DNA of 64,000 nucleotides. Origin: Rhizobacter sp. SG703. Its GTDB lineage: Bacteria > Pseudomonadota > Gammaproteobacteria > Burkholderiales > Burkholderiaceae_C. Positions 48,384-58,569 of the stretch are shown here, piece by piece. Both the position numbers and the translations under genes were made by a program. Positions within the stretch are counted from its first letter, which is position 1; the number at the start of each line of letters is the position of its first letter. The DNA lies in NCBI RefSeq assembly GCF_012275445.1, contig NZ_JAAZQK010000003.1:248001-312000 (forward strand). The letters run 5' to 3'. The notes under the pieces are model-generated. The model searched no databases. It was not told where the DNA came from and was given only the letters and a program-made list of their open reading frames with translations.

Positions 48384-49199
48384 GTGAGCCAAGAGAAGCT
48401 GGCCCTCGGTATCAGCTACCAGGGCCAGGCCTACCGCGGCTGGCAGAGCCAGCCGGGCGGGCAGACGATCCAGGACCATCTCGAGCGGGCGTTGTCGCAA
48501 TTCGCGGCCACGCCCGTTCGCACGATGTGCGCCGGCCGCACCGATGCCGGCGTGCATGCGCTGAACCAGGTGGTGCACCTGCACGCACCGGTCGCGCGCG
48601 AGACCGAGTCGTGGATGCGCGGCACCAACCGCTTCCTGCCGCCCGACATCGCGGTGCAGTGGTGCCGGCCGGTGCCCGATGATTTCCACGCCCGCAACAG
48701 CGCCCGCGGGCGCCGCTATGCCTACCTGCTGCTCGAGTCGCGCGTGCGCGCGGCCATCGGCGCCGGCGCGGCCGGCTGGGTGTTCCGCCCGCTCGACGGC
48801 GATGCGATGCGCGAGGGCGCCGCGCTGCTGATCGGCGAGCATGATTTCAGCGCCTTCCGGGCCGCCGAATGCCAGTCGCCGACGCCGGTGAAGACCTTGC
48901 GCGAAATCCGCATCCGGCGCTTCGGCGCGTACTGGCGCTTCGATTTCGACGGCAATGCCTTCCTGCACCACATGGTGCGCAACATCATGGGCTGCCTGGT
49001 GGCGATCGGCGCCGGGCAGCGTGCGCCGGGCTGGATGGCCGACGTGCTGGCCTCGCGCTCGCGCAGCGCCGCGGCGCCGACCTTCTCCCCGGACGGGCTG
49101 TACTTCACCGGGCCGTACTACGATGCGCGCTTCGAGATCCCGGACCACACGCCGCCGATGGACTGGCTGCCCGGTGGGACGGAGTCGACCACCCCCTGA
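48384..49199 (+). CDS. truA: tRNA pseudouridine(38-40) synthase
   Basis: A 271-aa enzyme starting at GTG 48384, with AAGGA just upstream, ten bases after fimV. The catalytic aspartate is Asp54 in CAGRTDAGVHAL. Other TruA motifs are FHARNSARGRRYAYLL, HDFSAFRAAECQS and FLHHMVRNIMGCL. It modifies U38-40 in the anticodon arm of tRNAs. The fimV-truA-trpF order is conserved in Burkholderiales. Confidence 0.95.
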   Translation: MSQEKLALGISYQGQAYRGWQSQPGGQTIQDHLERALSQFAATPVRTMCAGRTDAGVHALNQVVHLHAPVARETESWMRGTNRFLPPDIAVQWCRPVPDDFHARNSARGRRYAYLLLESRVRAAIGAGAAGWVFRPLDGDAMREGAALLIGEHDFSAFRAAECQSPTPVKTLREIRIRRFGAYWRFDFDGNAFLHHMVRNIMGCLVAIGAGQRAPGWMADVLASRSRSAAAPTFSPDGLYFTGPYYDARFEIPDHTPPMDWLPGGTESTTP

Positions 49200-49208
49200 C
49201 CCGATCCG

Positions 49209-49868
49209 ATGAGTGCACGCACGCGAATCAAGATCTGCGGCCTGACGCGCGAGGCCGATGTCGATGCGGCCGTCGCGGCCGGTGCCGATGCGGTCGGCTT
49301 CGTGCTGTACGAGCGCAGCCCGCGGCACGTCAGTGTCGAGCGCGCGGCCGAGCTGGCGCGCCGGCTGCCGCCCTTCGTCACGCCGGTCACGCTGTTCGTC
49401 AATGCCACGCCGGCGCTGATCGCCAGCGCGGTCGCGGCGATCCCGAACCTGCTGGCGCAGTTCCACGGCGACGAGACGCCGGCCGACTGCGCCGCCGCCG
49501 GGCGGCCGTTCCTGCGGGCCGCGCGCATGGCGGGGGATTTCGATTTGCTAGACTTCGCGGCTCGGTTCCCGCTCGCCCAGGGGCTGTTGCTCGACGCTCA
49601 TGTCGACGGGTATGGCGGAGGCGGAAAGGTCTTTGATTGGTCACTCATTCCTCGAAACGTGCGCTCTCCAGTCGTTTTGTCTGGTGGGTTGCATGCCGGA
49701 AATGTGATCGAAGGAATTCTTCGGGTGCGGCCCTGGGCCGTTGACGTGAGTTCCGGCGTCGAGGCAGCCAAGGGCATCAAGGATGCCGGGCTGATCCGCC
49801 GTTTCTGCCATGCCGTGCGCGAAGCCGACGCCCTTGTCGTCAGCACCGCGGTGGCCACCCCACCCTGA
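49209..49868 (+). CDS. trpF: Phosphoribosylanthranilate isomerase
   Basis: A 219-aa TIM-barrel enzyme of tryptophan synthesis. The N-terminal [11 protein letters not shown] holds the catalytic cysteine (Cys10). [17 protein letters not shown] and the C-terminal phosphate-binding [10 protein letters not shown] and [15 protein letters not shown] motifs are present. The stretch around 49620-49740 is locally less GC-rich, but the frame and motifs are intact. It is followed after 13 bases by trpB. Confidence 0.96.
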   Translation: MSARTRIKICGLTREADVDAAVAAGADAVGFVLYERSPRHVSVERAAELARRLPPFVTPVTLFVNATPALIASAVAAIPNLLAQFHGDETPADCAAAGRPFLRAARMAGDFDLLDFAARFPLAQGLLLDAHVDGYGGGGKVFDWSLIPRNVRSPVVLSGGLHAGNVIEGILRVRPWAVDVSSGVEAAKGIKDAGLIRRFCHAVREADALVVSTAVATPP

Positions 49869-49881
49869 AGCGAGTCAATCC

Positions 49882-51126
49882 ATGTCGAAATACCAGCAGC
49901 CCGATGCCAGCGGGCATTTCGGGCCCTATGGCGGCACCTTCGTCGCCGAGACCCTGATCCACGCGCTCGATGAACTGAAGGCGGCCTATGCCGAGGCGCA
50001 GCGCGACCCGGCCTTCCTGGCCGAGTACCACAGCGAGCTGAAGCACTTCGTCGGCCGGCCGAGCCCGGTCTACCACGCCGCGCGCATGAGCCGCGAACTG
50101 GGCGGCGCGCAGATCTACCTGAAGCGCGAAGACCTCAACCACACCGGCGCGCACAAGATCAACAACACCATCGGCCAGGCGCTGCTGGCCCGCCGCATGG
50201 GCAAGCCCCGCGTGATCGCCGAGACCGGCGCCGGCCAGCATGGCGTGGCCACCGCCACCATCTGCGCGCGCTACGGCATGGAGTGCGTCGTCTACATGGG
50301 CAGCGAAGACGTCAAGCGCCAGTCGCCCAACGTCTACCGCATGCAGCTGCTCGGCGCGAGCGTGGTGCCGGTCGAGAGCGGTTCGAAGACGCTGAAAGAC
50401 GCGCTGAACGAAGCGCTGCGCGACTGGGTCACGAACGTCGAGAACACCTTCTACATCATCGGCACGGTGGCCGGCCCGCACCCGTACCCGGCGATGGTGC
50501 GCGACTTCCAGCGCGTGATCGGCGACGAATGCCTGCTGCAGATGCCCGAGCTGGCCGGTCGCCAGCCCGATGCGGTGATCGCCAGCGTCGGCGGCGGCAG
50601 CAACGCGATGGGCATCTTCTATCCCTACATCGAGCATGCCGGCACGCGGCTGATCGGCGTCGAAGCGGCGGGGCAGGGGCTCGATTCCGGCAAGCATGCC
50701 GCGAGCCTCAGCGCCGGCTCGCCCGGCGTGCTGCACGGCAACCGCACCTACCTGCTGCAGGACGAGAACGGCCAGATCATCGAGACGCACTCGATCTCCG
50801 CCGGCCTCGACTACCCGGGCGTCGGCCCGGAGCATGCGTACCTGAAGGACACCGGCCGCGCCGAGTACGTCGGCATCACCGACGACGAAGCGCTGAAGGC
50901 CTTCCACTACCTGTGCCGCACCGAGGGCATCATCCCGGCGCTGGAGTCGTCGCATGCGGTCGCGCATGCGATGAAGCTCGCGCCGACGATGCGCCCCGAC
51001 CAGCACCTGCTCGTCAACCTGTCCGGCCGCGGCGACAAGGACATCGGCACCGTCGCCGACCTGTCGGGCCAGAAGGTCTACGCGCAGCCGTCCGAAGCGG
51101 GCCAGACCGTCAAGGGGGCCGCATGA
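49882..51126 (+). CDS. trpB: Tryptophan synthase beta chain
   Basis: A 414-aa PLP enzyme joining indole and serine. The start is ATG 49882 (MSKYQQPD); the longer frame reads into trpF. Lys92 in [13 protein letters not shown] forms the Schiff base; GSVGGGSNA-type ([11 protein letters not shown]) binds the phosphate. Its stop overlaps the trpA start (ATGA). Confidence 0.97.
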   Translation: MSKYQQPDASGHFGPYGGTFVAETLIHALDELKAAYAEAQRDPAFLAEYHSELKHFVGRPSPVYHAARMSRELGGAQIYLKREDLNHTGAHKINNTIGQALLARRMGKPRVIAETGAGQHGVATATICARYGMECVVYMGSEDVKRQSPNVYRMQLLGASVVPVESGSKTLKDALNEALRDWVTNVENTFYIIGTVAGPHPYPAMVRDFQRVIGDECLLQMPELAGRQPDAVIASVGGGSNAMGIFYPYIEHAGTRLIGVEAAGQGLDSGKHAASLSAGSPGVLHGNRTYLLQDENGQIIETHSISAGLDYPGVGPEHAYLKDTGRAEYVGITDDEALKAFHYLCRTEGIIPALESSHAVAHAMKLAPTMRPDQHLLVNLSGRGDKDIGTVADLSGQKVYAQPSEAGQTVKGAA

Positions 51127-51946
51127 GCCGCATCGCCACCCGCTTCAATGCGCTGAAGAAGGAAGGCCGCAAGGCGCTGATCCCGTACATCACCGCCGGC
51201 GACCCGTACCCGGACGCGACGGTCGAGCTGATGCTCGCGATGGCCGATGCAGGCGCCGACGTGATCGAACTCGGCGTGCCGTTCTCCGACCCGATGGCCG
51301 ACGGCCCGGTGATCCAGAAGGCGGCCGAACGCGCCCTTGCGAAGAAGATCGGCATGCCGCAGGTGCTCGACTACGTGCGCGGCTTCCGGGCCCGCAACAC
51401 GACGACGCCGCTGGTGCTGATGGGCTATGCCAATCCGGTGGAGCGCTACGACCAGCGCCATGGCGCCGACGCCTTCGTGCGCGATGCCGCCGCGGCCGGC
51501 GTCGACGGCGTGCTGGTCGTCGACTACCCGCCCGAGGAGTGCGAGGCCTTCGCTGCGCGGCTGAAGGCGGCGCAGCTCGACCCGATCTTCCTGCTCGCAC
51601 CCACCTCCACCGAACAGCGCATGAAAGATGTCGGCCGCATCGCGAGCGGCTATGTCTACTACGTGTCGCTGAAGGGCGTGACCGGCGCCGGCCACCTCGA
51701 CACCGACGCGGTGGCCCGGATGGTGCCGCGCATCCAGGCCCATGTGCACGTGCCGGTCGGTGTAGGCTTCGGCATCCGCGACGCCGAGACCGCCATCGCG
51801 GTCGCGAAGGTGTCGGATGCGGTGGTCATCGGATCCCGCATCGTGCAATTGCTCGACACCCAGACGCGCGACAATGTCGTCCCCGCGGCCGCGGCGTTCA
51901 TCGCCGAGATCCGCGCCGCCCTCGATACCCTGAAAGGAGCTCCCGC

Positions 51947-51950
<4 letters not shown>
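51123..51950 (+). CDS. trpA: Tryptophan synthase alpha chain
   Basis: A 275-aa TIM-barrel subunit cleaving indole-3-glycerol phosphate. Catalytic Glu49 and Asp60 lie in [27 protein letters not shown] and GVGFGIRD are the phosphate-site loops. It overlaps trpB at its start and accD at its stop by four bases each (ATGA), so the three genes are translationally coupled. Confidence 0.97.
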
Positions 51951-52819
<869 letters not shown>

Positions 52820-52842
52820 CACCGAACCTCGCTGCCCCACTG

Positions 52843-52864
52843 AAAGGCGGCCTCGGCCGCCTTT
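52843..52864 (+). terminator. Terminator-like hairpin after accD
   Basis: AAAGGCGGC pairs with GCCGCCTTT across a CTCG loop, followed by the pyrimidine-rich CCTTCTTCT. Termination is likely partial, since folC begins only 18 bases later. Confidence 0.65.
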
Positions 52865-52882
52865 CCTTCTTCTGACACCACC

Positions 52883-54184
52883 ATGGCCACACCGACCACG
52901 CTCGCCGAATGGCTCGCCCACTGCGAGCAGCTGCATTCCAAGGACATCGACATGGGCCTCGAGCGCAGCCTGCTGATCAAGCAGCGGCTGGGCATCGATT
53001 TCCAGGTGCCGGTGATCACGGTGGCCGGCACCAACGGCAAGGGCTCGACCTGCGCGATGCTCGAATCGATCGGGCTGCAGGCCGGCTACCGCGTCGGGCT
53101 CTACATCAAGCCGCATTTCGTGCACTTCGAGGAGCGCTGCCGGGTGAACGGCCGCAGCGTCGACGCGGCCGAGCTGATCCCGCACTTCCAGGCCGTCGAA
53201 GAGGCGCGCGCCGGCATGCCGCTGACCTACTTCGAGTTCACGACGATGGCGATCCTGCGGCTGCTCGCGGGCGCGCCGCTCGACATGGTGATCCTCGAGG
53301 TCGGGCTCGGCGGCCGGCTCGACACCGTCAACGCGATCGACACCGACTGCGCGGTGATCACCAGCATCGACATCGACCACACCGCCTGGCTCGGCACCGA
53401 CCGCGAATCGATCGGCCGCGAGAAGGCCGGCATCATGCGCACCGGCAAGCCGGTGGTGGTCGGCGACCCGATGGTGCCGGCCAGCATCGTCGCGCGTGCC
53501 GCCGAGATCGGTGCCGACCTGCGGCTGCTCGGCCGCGATTTCAACTACGCCGGCGACCAGCAGCAATGGGGCTGGGGCGGGCGCGACAAGCGCTTCAACG
53601 GGCTCGCGTACCCGGCGCTGCGCGGCGCGAACCAGCTGCTGAACGCATCGGCCGCGCTGGCCGCCTTCGAGGCGCTGCGCGACCGGCTGCCGATCACCGC
53701 GCAGGCGGTGCGCAACGGCTTCGCGACGGTCGAGCTGACCGGCCGATTCCAGATCGTGCCCGGCCAGCCGACGCTGGTGCTCGACGTCGCGCACAACCCG
53801 CACGCGGTCGGCGCGCTGGCCGAGAACCTCGACCAGATGGGCTTCTTCCCGCGCACGCACGTGGTGTTCGGCGCGATGGCCGACAAGGACCTCGAAGCGA
53901 TCATCCGCCGCATGGCGCCGCTGGTCGACGCGTGGCATTTCACCGACCTGCCGATCGCGCGGGCGGCCACTGCGGCCGACCTGCAGCAGCTGCACGAACG
54001 CCTTGCGCTGAAGGGCCCGGGCCCGGTCACCACATTCCGTCACGCGAACCCCGACGAGGCACTGCGCGCGACGATAGTGACCGCAGACCCGGCTGATAGA
54101 ATCGTCGTCTTCGGCTCGTTCTTCACCGTGGGCGGCGTGCTGAAGGACGGCATCCCCCGTCTTTCTGCCAAGCACCTGAGCTGA
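52883..54184 (+). CDS. folC: Bifunctional dihydrofolate synthase / folylpolyglutamate synthase
   Basis: A 433-aa Mur-ligase-like ATPase. It has the P-loop VAGTNGKGSTCAMLESI, the substrate loop around YIKPHFVHFEER (a Lys where most homologues have Ser/Thr), ILEVGLGGRLDTVNAID and LVLDVAHNPHAVGAL. It adds glutamate to dihydropteroate and folates. The genes accD-folC-SPOR-cvpA-purF form the conserved order also known from E. coli. Confidence 0.95.
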   Translation: MATPTTLAEWLAHCEQLHSKDIDMGLERSLLIKQRLGIDFQVPVITVAGTNGKGSTCAMLESIGLQAGYRVGLYIKPHFVHFEERCRVNGRSVDAAELIPHFQAVEEARAGMPLTYFEFTTMAILRLLAGAPLDMVILEVGLGGRLDTVNAIDTDCAVITSIDIDHTAWLGTDRESIGREKAGIMRTGKPVVVGDPMVPASIVARAAEIGADLRLLGRDFNYAGDQQQWGWGGRDKRFNGLAYPALRGANQLLNASAALAAFEALRDRLPITAQAVRNGFATVELTGRFQIVPGQPTLVLDVAHNPHAVGALAENLDQMGFFPRTHVVFGAMADKDLEAIIRRMAPLVDAWHFTDLPIARAATAADLQQLHERLALKGPGPVTTFRHANPDEALRATIVTADPADRIVVFGSFFTVGGVLKDGIPRLSAKHLS

Positions 54185-54215
54185 TCGCTCTCTGCTCACC
54201 TGGAATCAGCTCTTC

Positions 54216-55061
54216 ATGGGTCTGCTGTCCTTCCTGAAGCGCACATCGGGCAATACGTCCAACAGCGCGCCCGAGCGCGCCGCCAAGGCCTCGTCCAAGG
54301 CGAAGGCGCCCCCGGTTGCCGACTCCCCCGACAGCGTCGCTCAGGCCCGCACGCGCGCGCGCCAGCGGCTCGTCGGCGCGGCCGTGCTGGTGATCGCCGG
54401 CGTGATCGGCTTCCCGCTGTTGTTCGAAACCCAGCCGCGGCCGTTGCCGGTCGACACGCCGGTGGAGCTGCGGCGCGACACCTCGGCCGCACCCACGCCC
54501 GCGCCTGCACCGACCGGTGCGCGGGCTGCCGCTCCCAAGCCGGCGCCGCTGCCGCCGAGCGTGATCACCGAGAACGTGCCCGATGCGGGGCGCGAGCCGC
54601 CGGCCTCGGCACCGGCCGCGGTGGCCGCGCCGCCGGTCGTGGCCGCGGTCACGCCGAAGCCGACGCCGGTACCCGCACCCGCACCGGTCGAGCGCAAGCC
54701 GGCGGAGAAGCCCGCCGAGAAGCCGACCGACAAACCGGCCGACAGACCGACCGACAAACCCGCCGCCAAGCCCAGCGACAGCGCCCGCGTGCAGGCCCTG
54801 CTCGACGGCAAGCCCGCGACGCCCGAGGCCGCCGGCCGCTTCGTCGTGCAGGTCGGTGCGTTCGCCGAGCTGACGGCCGCGCGCGACGCCCGCCACAAGG
54901 TCGAGAAGCTCGGCCTGAAGACCTACACGCAGGTGGTCGAGACCTCGGCCGGCAACCGCATCCGCGTGCGGGTCGGCCCGTTCGCGTCGCGCGACGAGGC
55001 CGACAAGGCCGCCGCGAAGATCAAGACCGCCGGCCTGCCGTCGGCCATCCTGACGCTGTGA
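54216..55061 (+). CDS. SPOR-domain cell-division protein (DedD-like)
   Basis: A 281-aa bitopic inner-membrane protein: a cytoplasmic head of about 50 residues, one membrane helix (about 52-70, LVGAAVLVIAGVIGFPLLF) and a Pro/Ala/Lys-rich periplasmic linker with repeated PAEKPTDKPADRPTDKP-like units. The C-terminal SPOR domain (about 205-281, FVVQVGAFAELTAARDA) binds denuded septal peptidoglycan. Position between folC and cvpA matches dedD. Its TGA overlaps the cvpA GTG (GTGA). Confidence 0.88.
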   Translation: MGLLSFLKRTSGNTSNSAPERAAKASSKAKAPPVADSPDSVAQARTRARQRLVGAAVLVIAGVIGFPLLFETQPRPLPVDTPVELRRDTSAAPTPAPAPTGARAAAPKPAPLPPSVITENVPDAGREPPASAPAAVAAPPVVAAVTPKPTPVPAPAPVERKPAEKPAEKPTDKPADRPTDKPAAKPSDSARVQALLDGKPATPEAAGRFVVQVGAFAELTAARDARHKVEKLGLKTYTQVVETSAGNRIRVRVGPFASRDEADKAAAKIKTAGLPSAILTL

Positions 55062-55558
55062 CGGCGCCGATGGGCTGGGTCGATGCACTATTTCTCGGCA
55101 TCCTGGGCCTCTCCGTCCTGGTGGGCCTCGTGCGCGGCCTGGTGTTCGAGCTGCTGTCGCTGGTCGGCTGGTTCGCGGCCTGGTTCGCCGCCCAGTGGCT
55201 GACGCCGATGGTCGCGCCGCACATCCCGGTCGGCCGCATCGGCTCCGGCATCAACCAGGCGGCCGCGTTCGCGATCACCTTCGTCGCGGCGCTGATCGTC
55301 TGGGGCATCCTGGCGCGGCTGCTGCGCTTCCTGATCCACGTGACGCCGTTGAGCCTCATCGATCGCCTGCTCGGCGGCTTCTTCGGGCTGCTGCGCGGCG
55401 TGGTCGTGCTGCTGGCCGTCGGCATGGTGGTGGGCATGACACCGCTGGTGACATCGCCGGCCTGGCGCGCATCGGCCGGCGCACCGTGGCTCAATGCGGC
55501 CCTGGCGGGCTTGAAGCCACTGCTTCCGCCTCAACTCTCTTCCCACCTGCCCGCATGA
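55058..55558 (+). CDS. cvpA: CvpA family inner-membrane protein
   Basis: A 166-aa protein with four hydrophobic helices and the CvpA signature of alternating Gly-rich segments (ALFLGILGLSVLVGLVRGL, FFGLLRGVVVLLAVGMV). It starts at GTG 55058, overlapping the previous stop; ATG 55070 is an alternative. It is required for colicin V production and stress tolerance in E. coli and is usually cotranscribed with purF, as here. Confidence 0.92.
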   Translation: MTAPMGWVDALFLGILGLSVLVGLVRGLVFELLSLVGWFAAWFAAQWLTPMVAPHIPVGRIGSGINQAAAFAITFVAALIVWGILARLLRFLIHVTPLSLIDRLLGGFFGLLRGVVVLLAVGMVVGMTPLVTSPAWRASAGAPWLNAALAGLKPLLPPQLSSHLPA

Positions 55559-55591
55559 CGCGGACCGGTTGAACAACGCAAGGACTCTCCC

Positions 55592-57121
55592 ATGTGCGGC
55601 ATCGTTGGCGTGATCTCGAAGACGCCGGTCAACCAGATGATCTACGACGCGCTGCTGCTGCTGCAGCACCGCGGCCAGGACGCTGCCGGCATCGTCACGA
55701 TGCAGGGCACCAAGTGCTTCATGCACAAGGCGCGCGGCATGGTGCGCGATGTGTTCCGCACCCGCAACATGCGCGGGCTGCCGGGCACTGTCGGCCTGGG
55801 CCAGGTGCGCTACCCGACCGCCGGCAACGCCTACAACGAGGAAGAGGCTCAGCCGTTCTACGTCAACGCGCCGTTCGGCATCGTGCTGGTGCACAACGGC
55901 AACCTGACCAACGCGCATTCGCTGAAGCAGGAGCTGTTCGACGTCGATCGCCGCCACATCAACACCGAGAGCGACACCGAGGTGCTGATCAACGTCCTCG
56001 CGCACGAGCTCGAAATGGCCGCCCGCAACCTGCCGCTGACCACCGACGAGATCTTCAAGGCCGTCGGCGCGGTGCACAAGCGCATCAAGGGCTCGTACGC
56101 GGTGGTCGCGCTGATCGCCGGCTACGGCTTGCTGGCTTTCCGCGACCCGTACGGCATCCGTCCGCTGTGCTTCGGCGAGGTGATGACGCCCGACGGCCCG
56201 GACGTGATGGTGGCCAGCGAATCGGTCGCGCTCGAAGGCACCGGCCGCAAGCTGATCCGCGACGTGGCGCCGGGCGAGGCCATCTTCGTCGACCTGGCCG
56301 GCAAGATCCACACGCAGCAGTGCGCCGAGAACCCGACGCTGAACCCCTGCATGTTCGAGTTCGTGTACCTGGCGCGGCCCGATTCGGTGATGGACGGCGT
56401 GTCGGTCTACCAGGCGCGCCTCAACATGGGCGAGACGCTGGCGCAGCGCCTGATCTCGACGATGCCGCCGAACGAGATCGACGTGGTGATCCCGATTCCC
56501 GAATCGAGCCGCCCGTCGGCGATGCAGCTCGCGCAGAAGATCGGCAAGCCGTACCGCGAAGGCTTCGTGAAGAACCGCTACGTCGGCCGCACCTTCATCA
56601 TGCCGGGGCAGGGCGTGCGCAAGAAATCGGTGCGCCAGAAGCTCAACGCGATCGCGGTGGAATTCAAGGGCCGCAACGTGCTGCTGGTCGACGACTCCAT
56701 CGTGCGCGGCACCACGTCGAAAGAGATCGTGCAGATGGCGCGCGACGCCGGAGCGCGCAAGGTCTACATGGCGTCGGCCGCGCCGCCGGTGCGCTTCCCG
56801 AATGTGTACGGCATCGACATGCCGACCAGCGAAGAGCTGATCGCGCACAACCGCAGCATCGAGGAGATCCGCCAGTTCATCGGCGCCGACGCGCTGATCT
56901 ACCAGGACGTGGCCGCGATGAAGAAGGTGGTCGGCGCGCTGAACCCGACGCTGAACGGCTTCGAGGCCTCGTGCTTCGACGGCTACTACGTGACCGGCGA
57001 CGTGACGGCCGCCGATTTCGACGCGATCGCCACGCAGCGCAAGTCGCAGGGCGGCGACGAGGAAGAGAACGCCGACCGCTCGCGCCTCGCATTGCAGAGC
57101 GCAACGACGGAGCGCGGCTGA
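55592..57121 (+). CDS. purF: Amidophosphoribosyltransferase
   Basis: A 509-aa enzyme catalysing the first step of purine synthesis. The N-terminal nucleophile Cys2 follows the removable Met (MCGIVGVIS). The glutaminase domain (about 1-230) has GLGQVRYPTAG and HNGNLTN. The phosphoribosyltransferase domain carries the PRPP loop NVLLVDDSIVRGTTSKEIV. The stop shares one base with the metZ start (TGATG). Confidence 0.97.
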   Translation: MCGIVGVISKTPVNQMIYDALLLLQHRGQDAAGIVTMQGTKCFMHKARGMVRDVFRTRNMRGLPGTVGLGQVRYPTAGNAYNEEEAQPFYVNAPFGIVLVHNGNLTNAHSLKQELFDVDRRHINTESDTEVLINVLAHELEMAARNLPLTTDEIFKAVGAVHKRIKGSYAVVALIAGYGLLAFRDPYGIRPLCFGEVMTPDGPDVMVASESVALEGTGRKLIRDVAPGEAIFVDLAGKIHTQQCAENPTLNPCMFEFVYLARPDSVMDGVSVYQARLNMGETLAQRLISTMPPNEIDVVIPIPESSRPSAMQLAQKIGKPYREGFVKNRYVGRTFIMPGQGVRKKSVRQKLNAIAVEFKGRNVLLVDDSIVRGTTSKEIVQMARDAGARKVYMASAAPPVRFPNVYGIDMPTSEELIAHNRSIEEIRQFIGADALIYQDVAAMKKVVGALNPTLNGFEASCFDGYYVTGDVTAADFDAIATQRKSQGGDEEENADRSRLALQSATTERG

Positions 57122-58368
57122 TGGCCGGCGCGCCGGCGAAGCGAGGCATTGCGCGCGTCGAGCTGCCGGCCGACGTGCGGCGCGACACGCTGGCCGTGCG
57201 CGAAGGCCTGCCGCCGAGCGCGTGGGGCGAGAATTCCGAGGCGCTGTTCCTGACCAGCAGCTTCGTGCAGCCCGACGCGGCGAGTGCCGCCGCGCGTTTC
57301 GCGAACGAGGAAGACGCCTTCATCTACTCGCGCTTCGGCAACCCGACGGTGACGATGTTCGAGCGCCGCCTCGCGGCGCTCGAAGGCGCGCAGGCCTGCA
57401 TCGGCACGGCCAGCGGCATGAGTGCGATCCTGCTGCTCGGCATGGCGCTGCTGAAGGCCGGCGACCATGTGATCTGCTCGCGCAGCGTGTTCGGCTCGAC
57501 CATCATGCTGTTCGGCCGCGAGTTCGCGAAGTTCGGCGTCGAGACCACGTTCGTGTCGCAGACCGATCCCGACGATTGGCGACGGGCGGTGAAGCCGAAC
57601 ACGAAGCTGCTGTTCGCCGAATCGCCGACCAACCCGCTGACCGAGGTCTGCGACATCCGCGCGCTGGCGCAGATCGCGCACGATGCCGGCGCGCTGCTGG
57701 CGGTCGACAACTGCTTCTGCTCGCCGGCGCTGCAGCGGCCGATCGAGTACGGCGCCGACCTGGTCGTGCATTCGGGTACCAAGTACCTCGACGGGCAGGG
57801 CCGCGTGATTGCCGGTGCGGTCTGCGGACCGGAGCAGCTGATCAACGACAGGTTCGTGCCGGTGATGCGCAGCGCGGGGATGTCGCTGTCGCCGTTCAAC
57901 GCCTGGGTGGTGCTGAAGGGCCTGGAGACGCTGTCGATCCGGATGCGGGCGCAAGGCGATCGCGCGCTTGAACTGGCCGGCTGGCTCGAGCGGCAGCCGC
58001 AGGTGGCGCGGGTGTTCTACCCCGGCCTGCGTTCGCACCCGCAGCACGCGCTGGCGATGGCGCAGCAATCGGGCTCGGGAGGCGCTGTGGTGTCGTTCAC
58101 CGTGAAGAGCACCGACGCCACGAACGCGCGCAAGAACGCATTCCACGTGATCGACCAGACGCAGGTCTGCTCGATCACCGCCAACCTCGGCGACACCAAG
58201 ACCACGATCACGCACCCGGCCAGCACCTCGCACGGCCGCCTGACCGAAGAACTGCGCCAGGCCGCCGGCATCACGCAGGGCCTGGTCCGCGTGGCCGTCG
58301 GCCTGGACGACGTGCAGGACCTGAAGGCCGACCTGCTGCGTGGCCTGGCCGGCCTCGATTCCCTTTGA
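57121..58368 (+). CDS. metZ: O-succinylhomoserine sulfhydrylase
   Basis: A 415-aa Cys/Met-metabolism PLP enzyme that makes homocysteine from O-succinylhomoserine and sulfide. It has the YSRFGNPTVTMFE and TASGMSAI phosphate-binding motifs, AVDNCFCSPALQRP and the Schiff-base lysine in VVHSGTKYLDGQGRV. The C-terminal THPASTSHGRL is typical. MetZ is preferred over MetB/MetC by the motif set and by its purF neighbour. It starts inside the purF stop (TGATG). Confidence 0.93.
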   Translation: MAGAPAKRGIARVELPADVRRDTLAVREGLPPSAWGENSEALFLTSSFVQPDAASAAARFANEEDAFIYSRFGNPTVTMFERRLAALEGAQACIGTASGMSAILLLGMALLKAGDHVICSRSVFGSTIMLFGREFAKFGVETTFVSQTDPDDWRRAVKPNTKLLFAESPTNPLTEVCDIRALAQIAHDAGALLAVDNCFCSPALQRPIEYGADLVVHSGTKYLDGQGRVIAGAVCGPEQLINDRFVPVMRSAGMSLSPFNAWVVLKGLETLSIRMRAQGDRALELAGWLERQPQVARVFYPGLRSHPQHALAMAQQSGSGGAVVSFTVKSTDATNARKNAFHVIDQTQVCSITANLGDTKTTITHPASTSHGRLTEELRQAAGITQGLVRVAVGLDDVQDLKADLLRGLAGLDSL

Positions 58369-58371
58369 TCG

Positions 58372-58562
58372 AGGGCCTGTTGACACTACGGGAAGGCTCG
58401 CGTGACTCATCAAAAGGGCACCCGCAAGGCGCACGGCGCAGCCCAGGCTTGCTGCCTGGACAAGCCGTGCAACGCCGTGGGTGCCCTTTTGATGAGATCA
58501 CCCTTCGGGCCGGTGCCTGCCAAGGCGCTGGCGCGAGCCTTCCCGTAGTGTTAACAGGCCCT
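58372..58562. mobile_element. 191-bp nested inverted-repeat element (MITE-like)
   Basis: The outer arms 58372-58402 and 58532-58562 are 31-bp inverted repeats with one mismatch. Inner arms 58408-58423 and 58479-58494 (CATCAAAAGGGCACCC and its complement) are perfect over 16 bp. A further GCACGGC/GCCGTGC pair lies at 58431-58437 and 58464-58470. It fills almost exactly the gap between metZ (stop 58368) and gltX (start 58570). There is no coding capacity beyond shadows and no clear target duplication. It may be a non-autonomous transposable element or a dispersed structural repeat; transcribed, it would fold into a long cruciform or hairpin. Confidence 0.75.
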
Positions 58563-58569
58563 TGTCACC

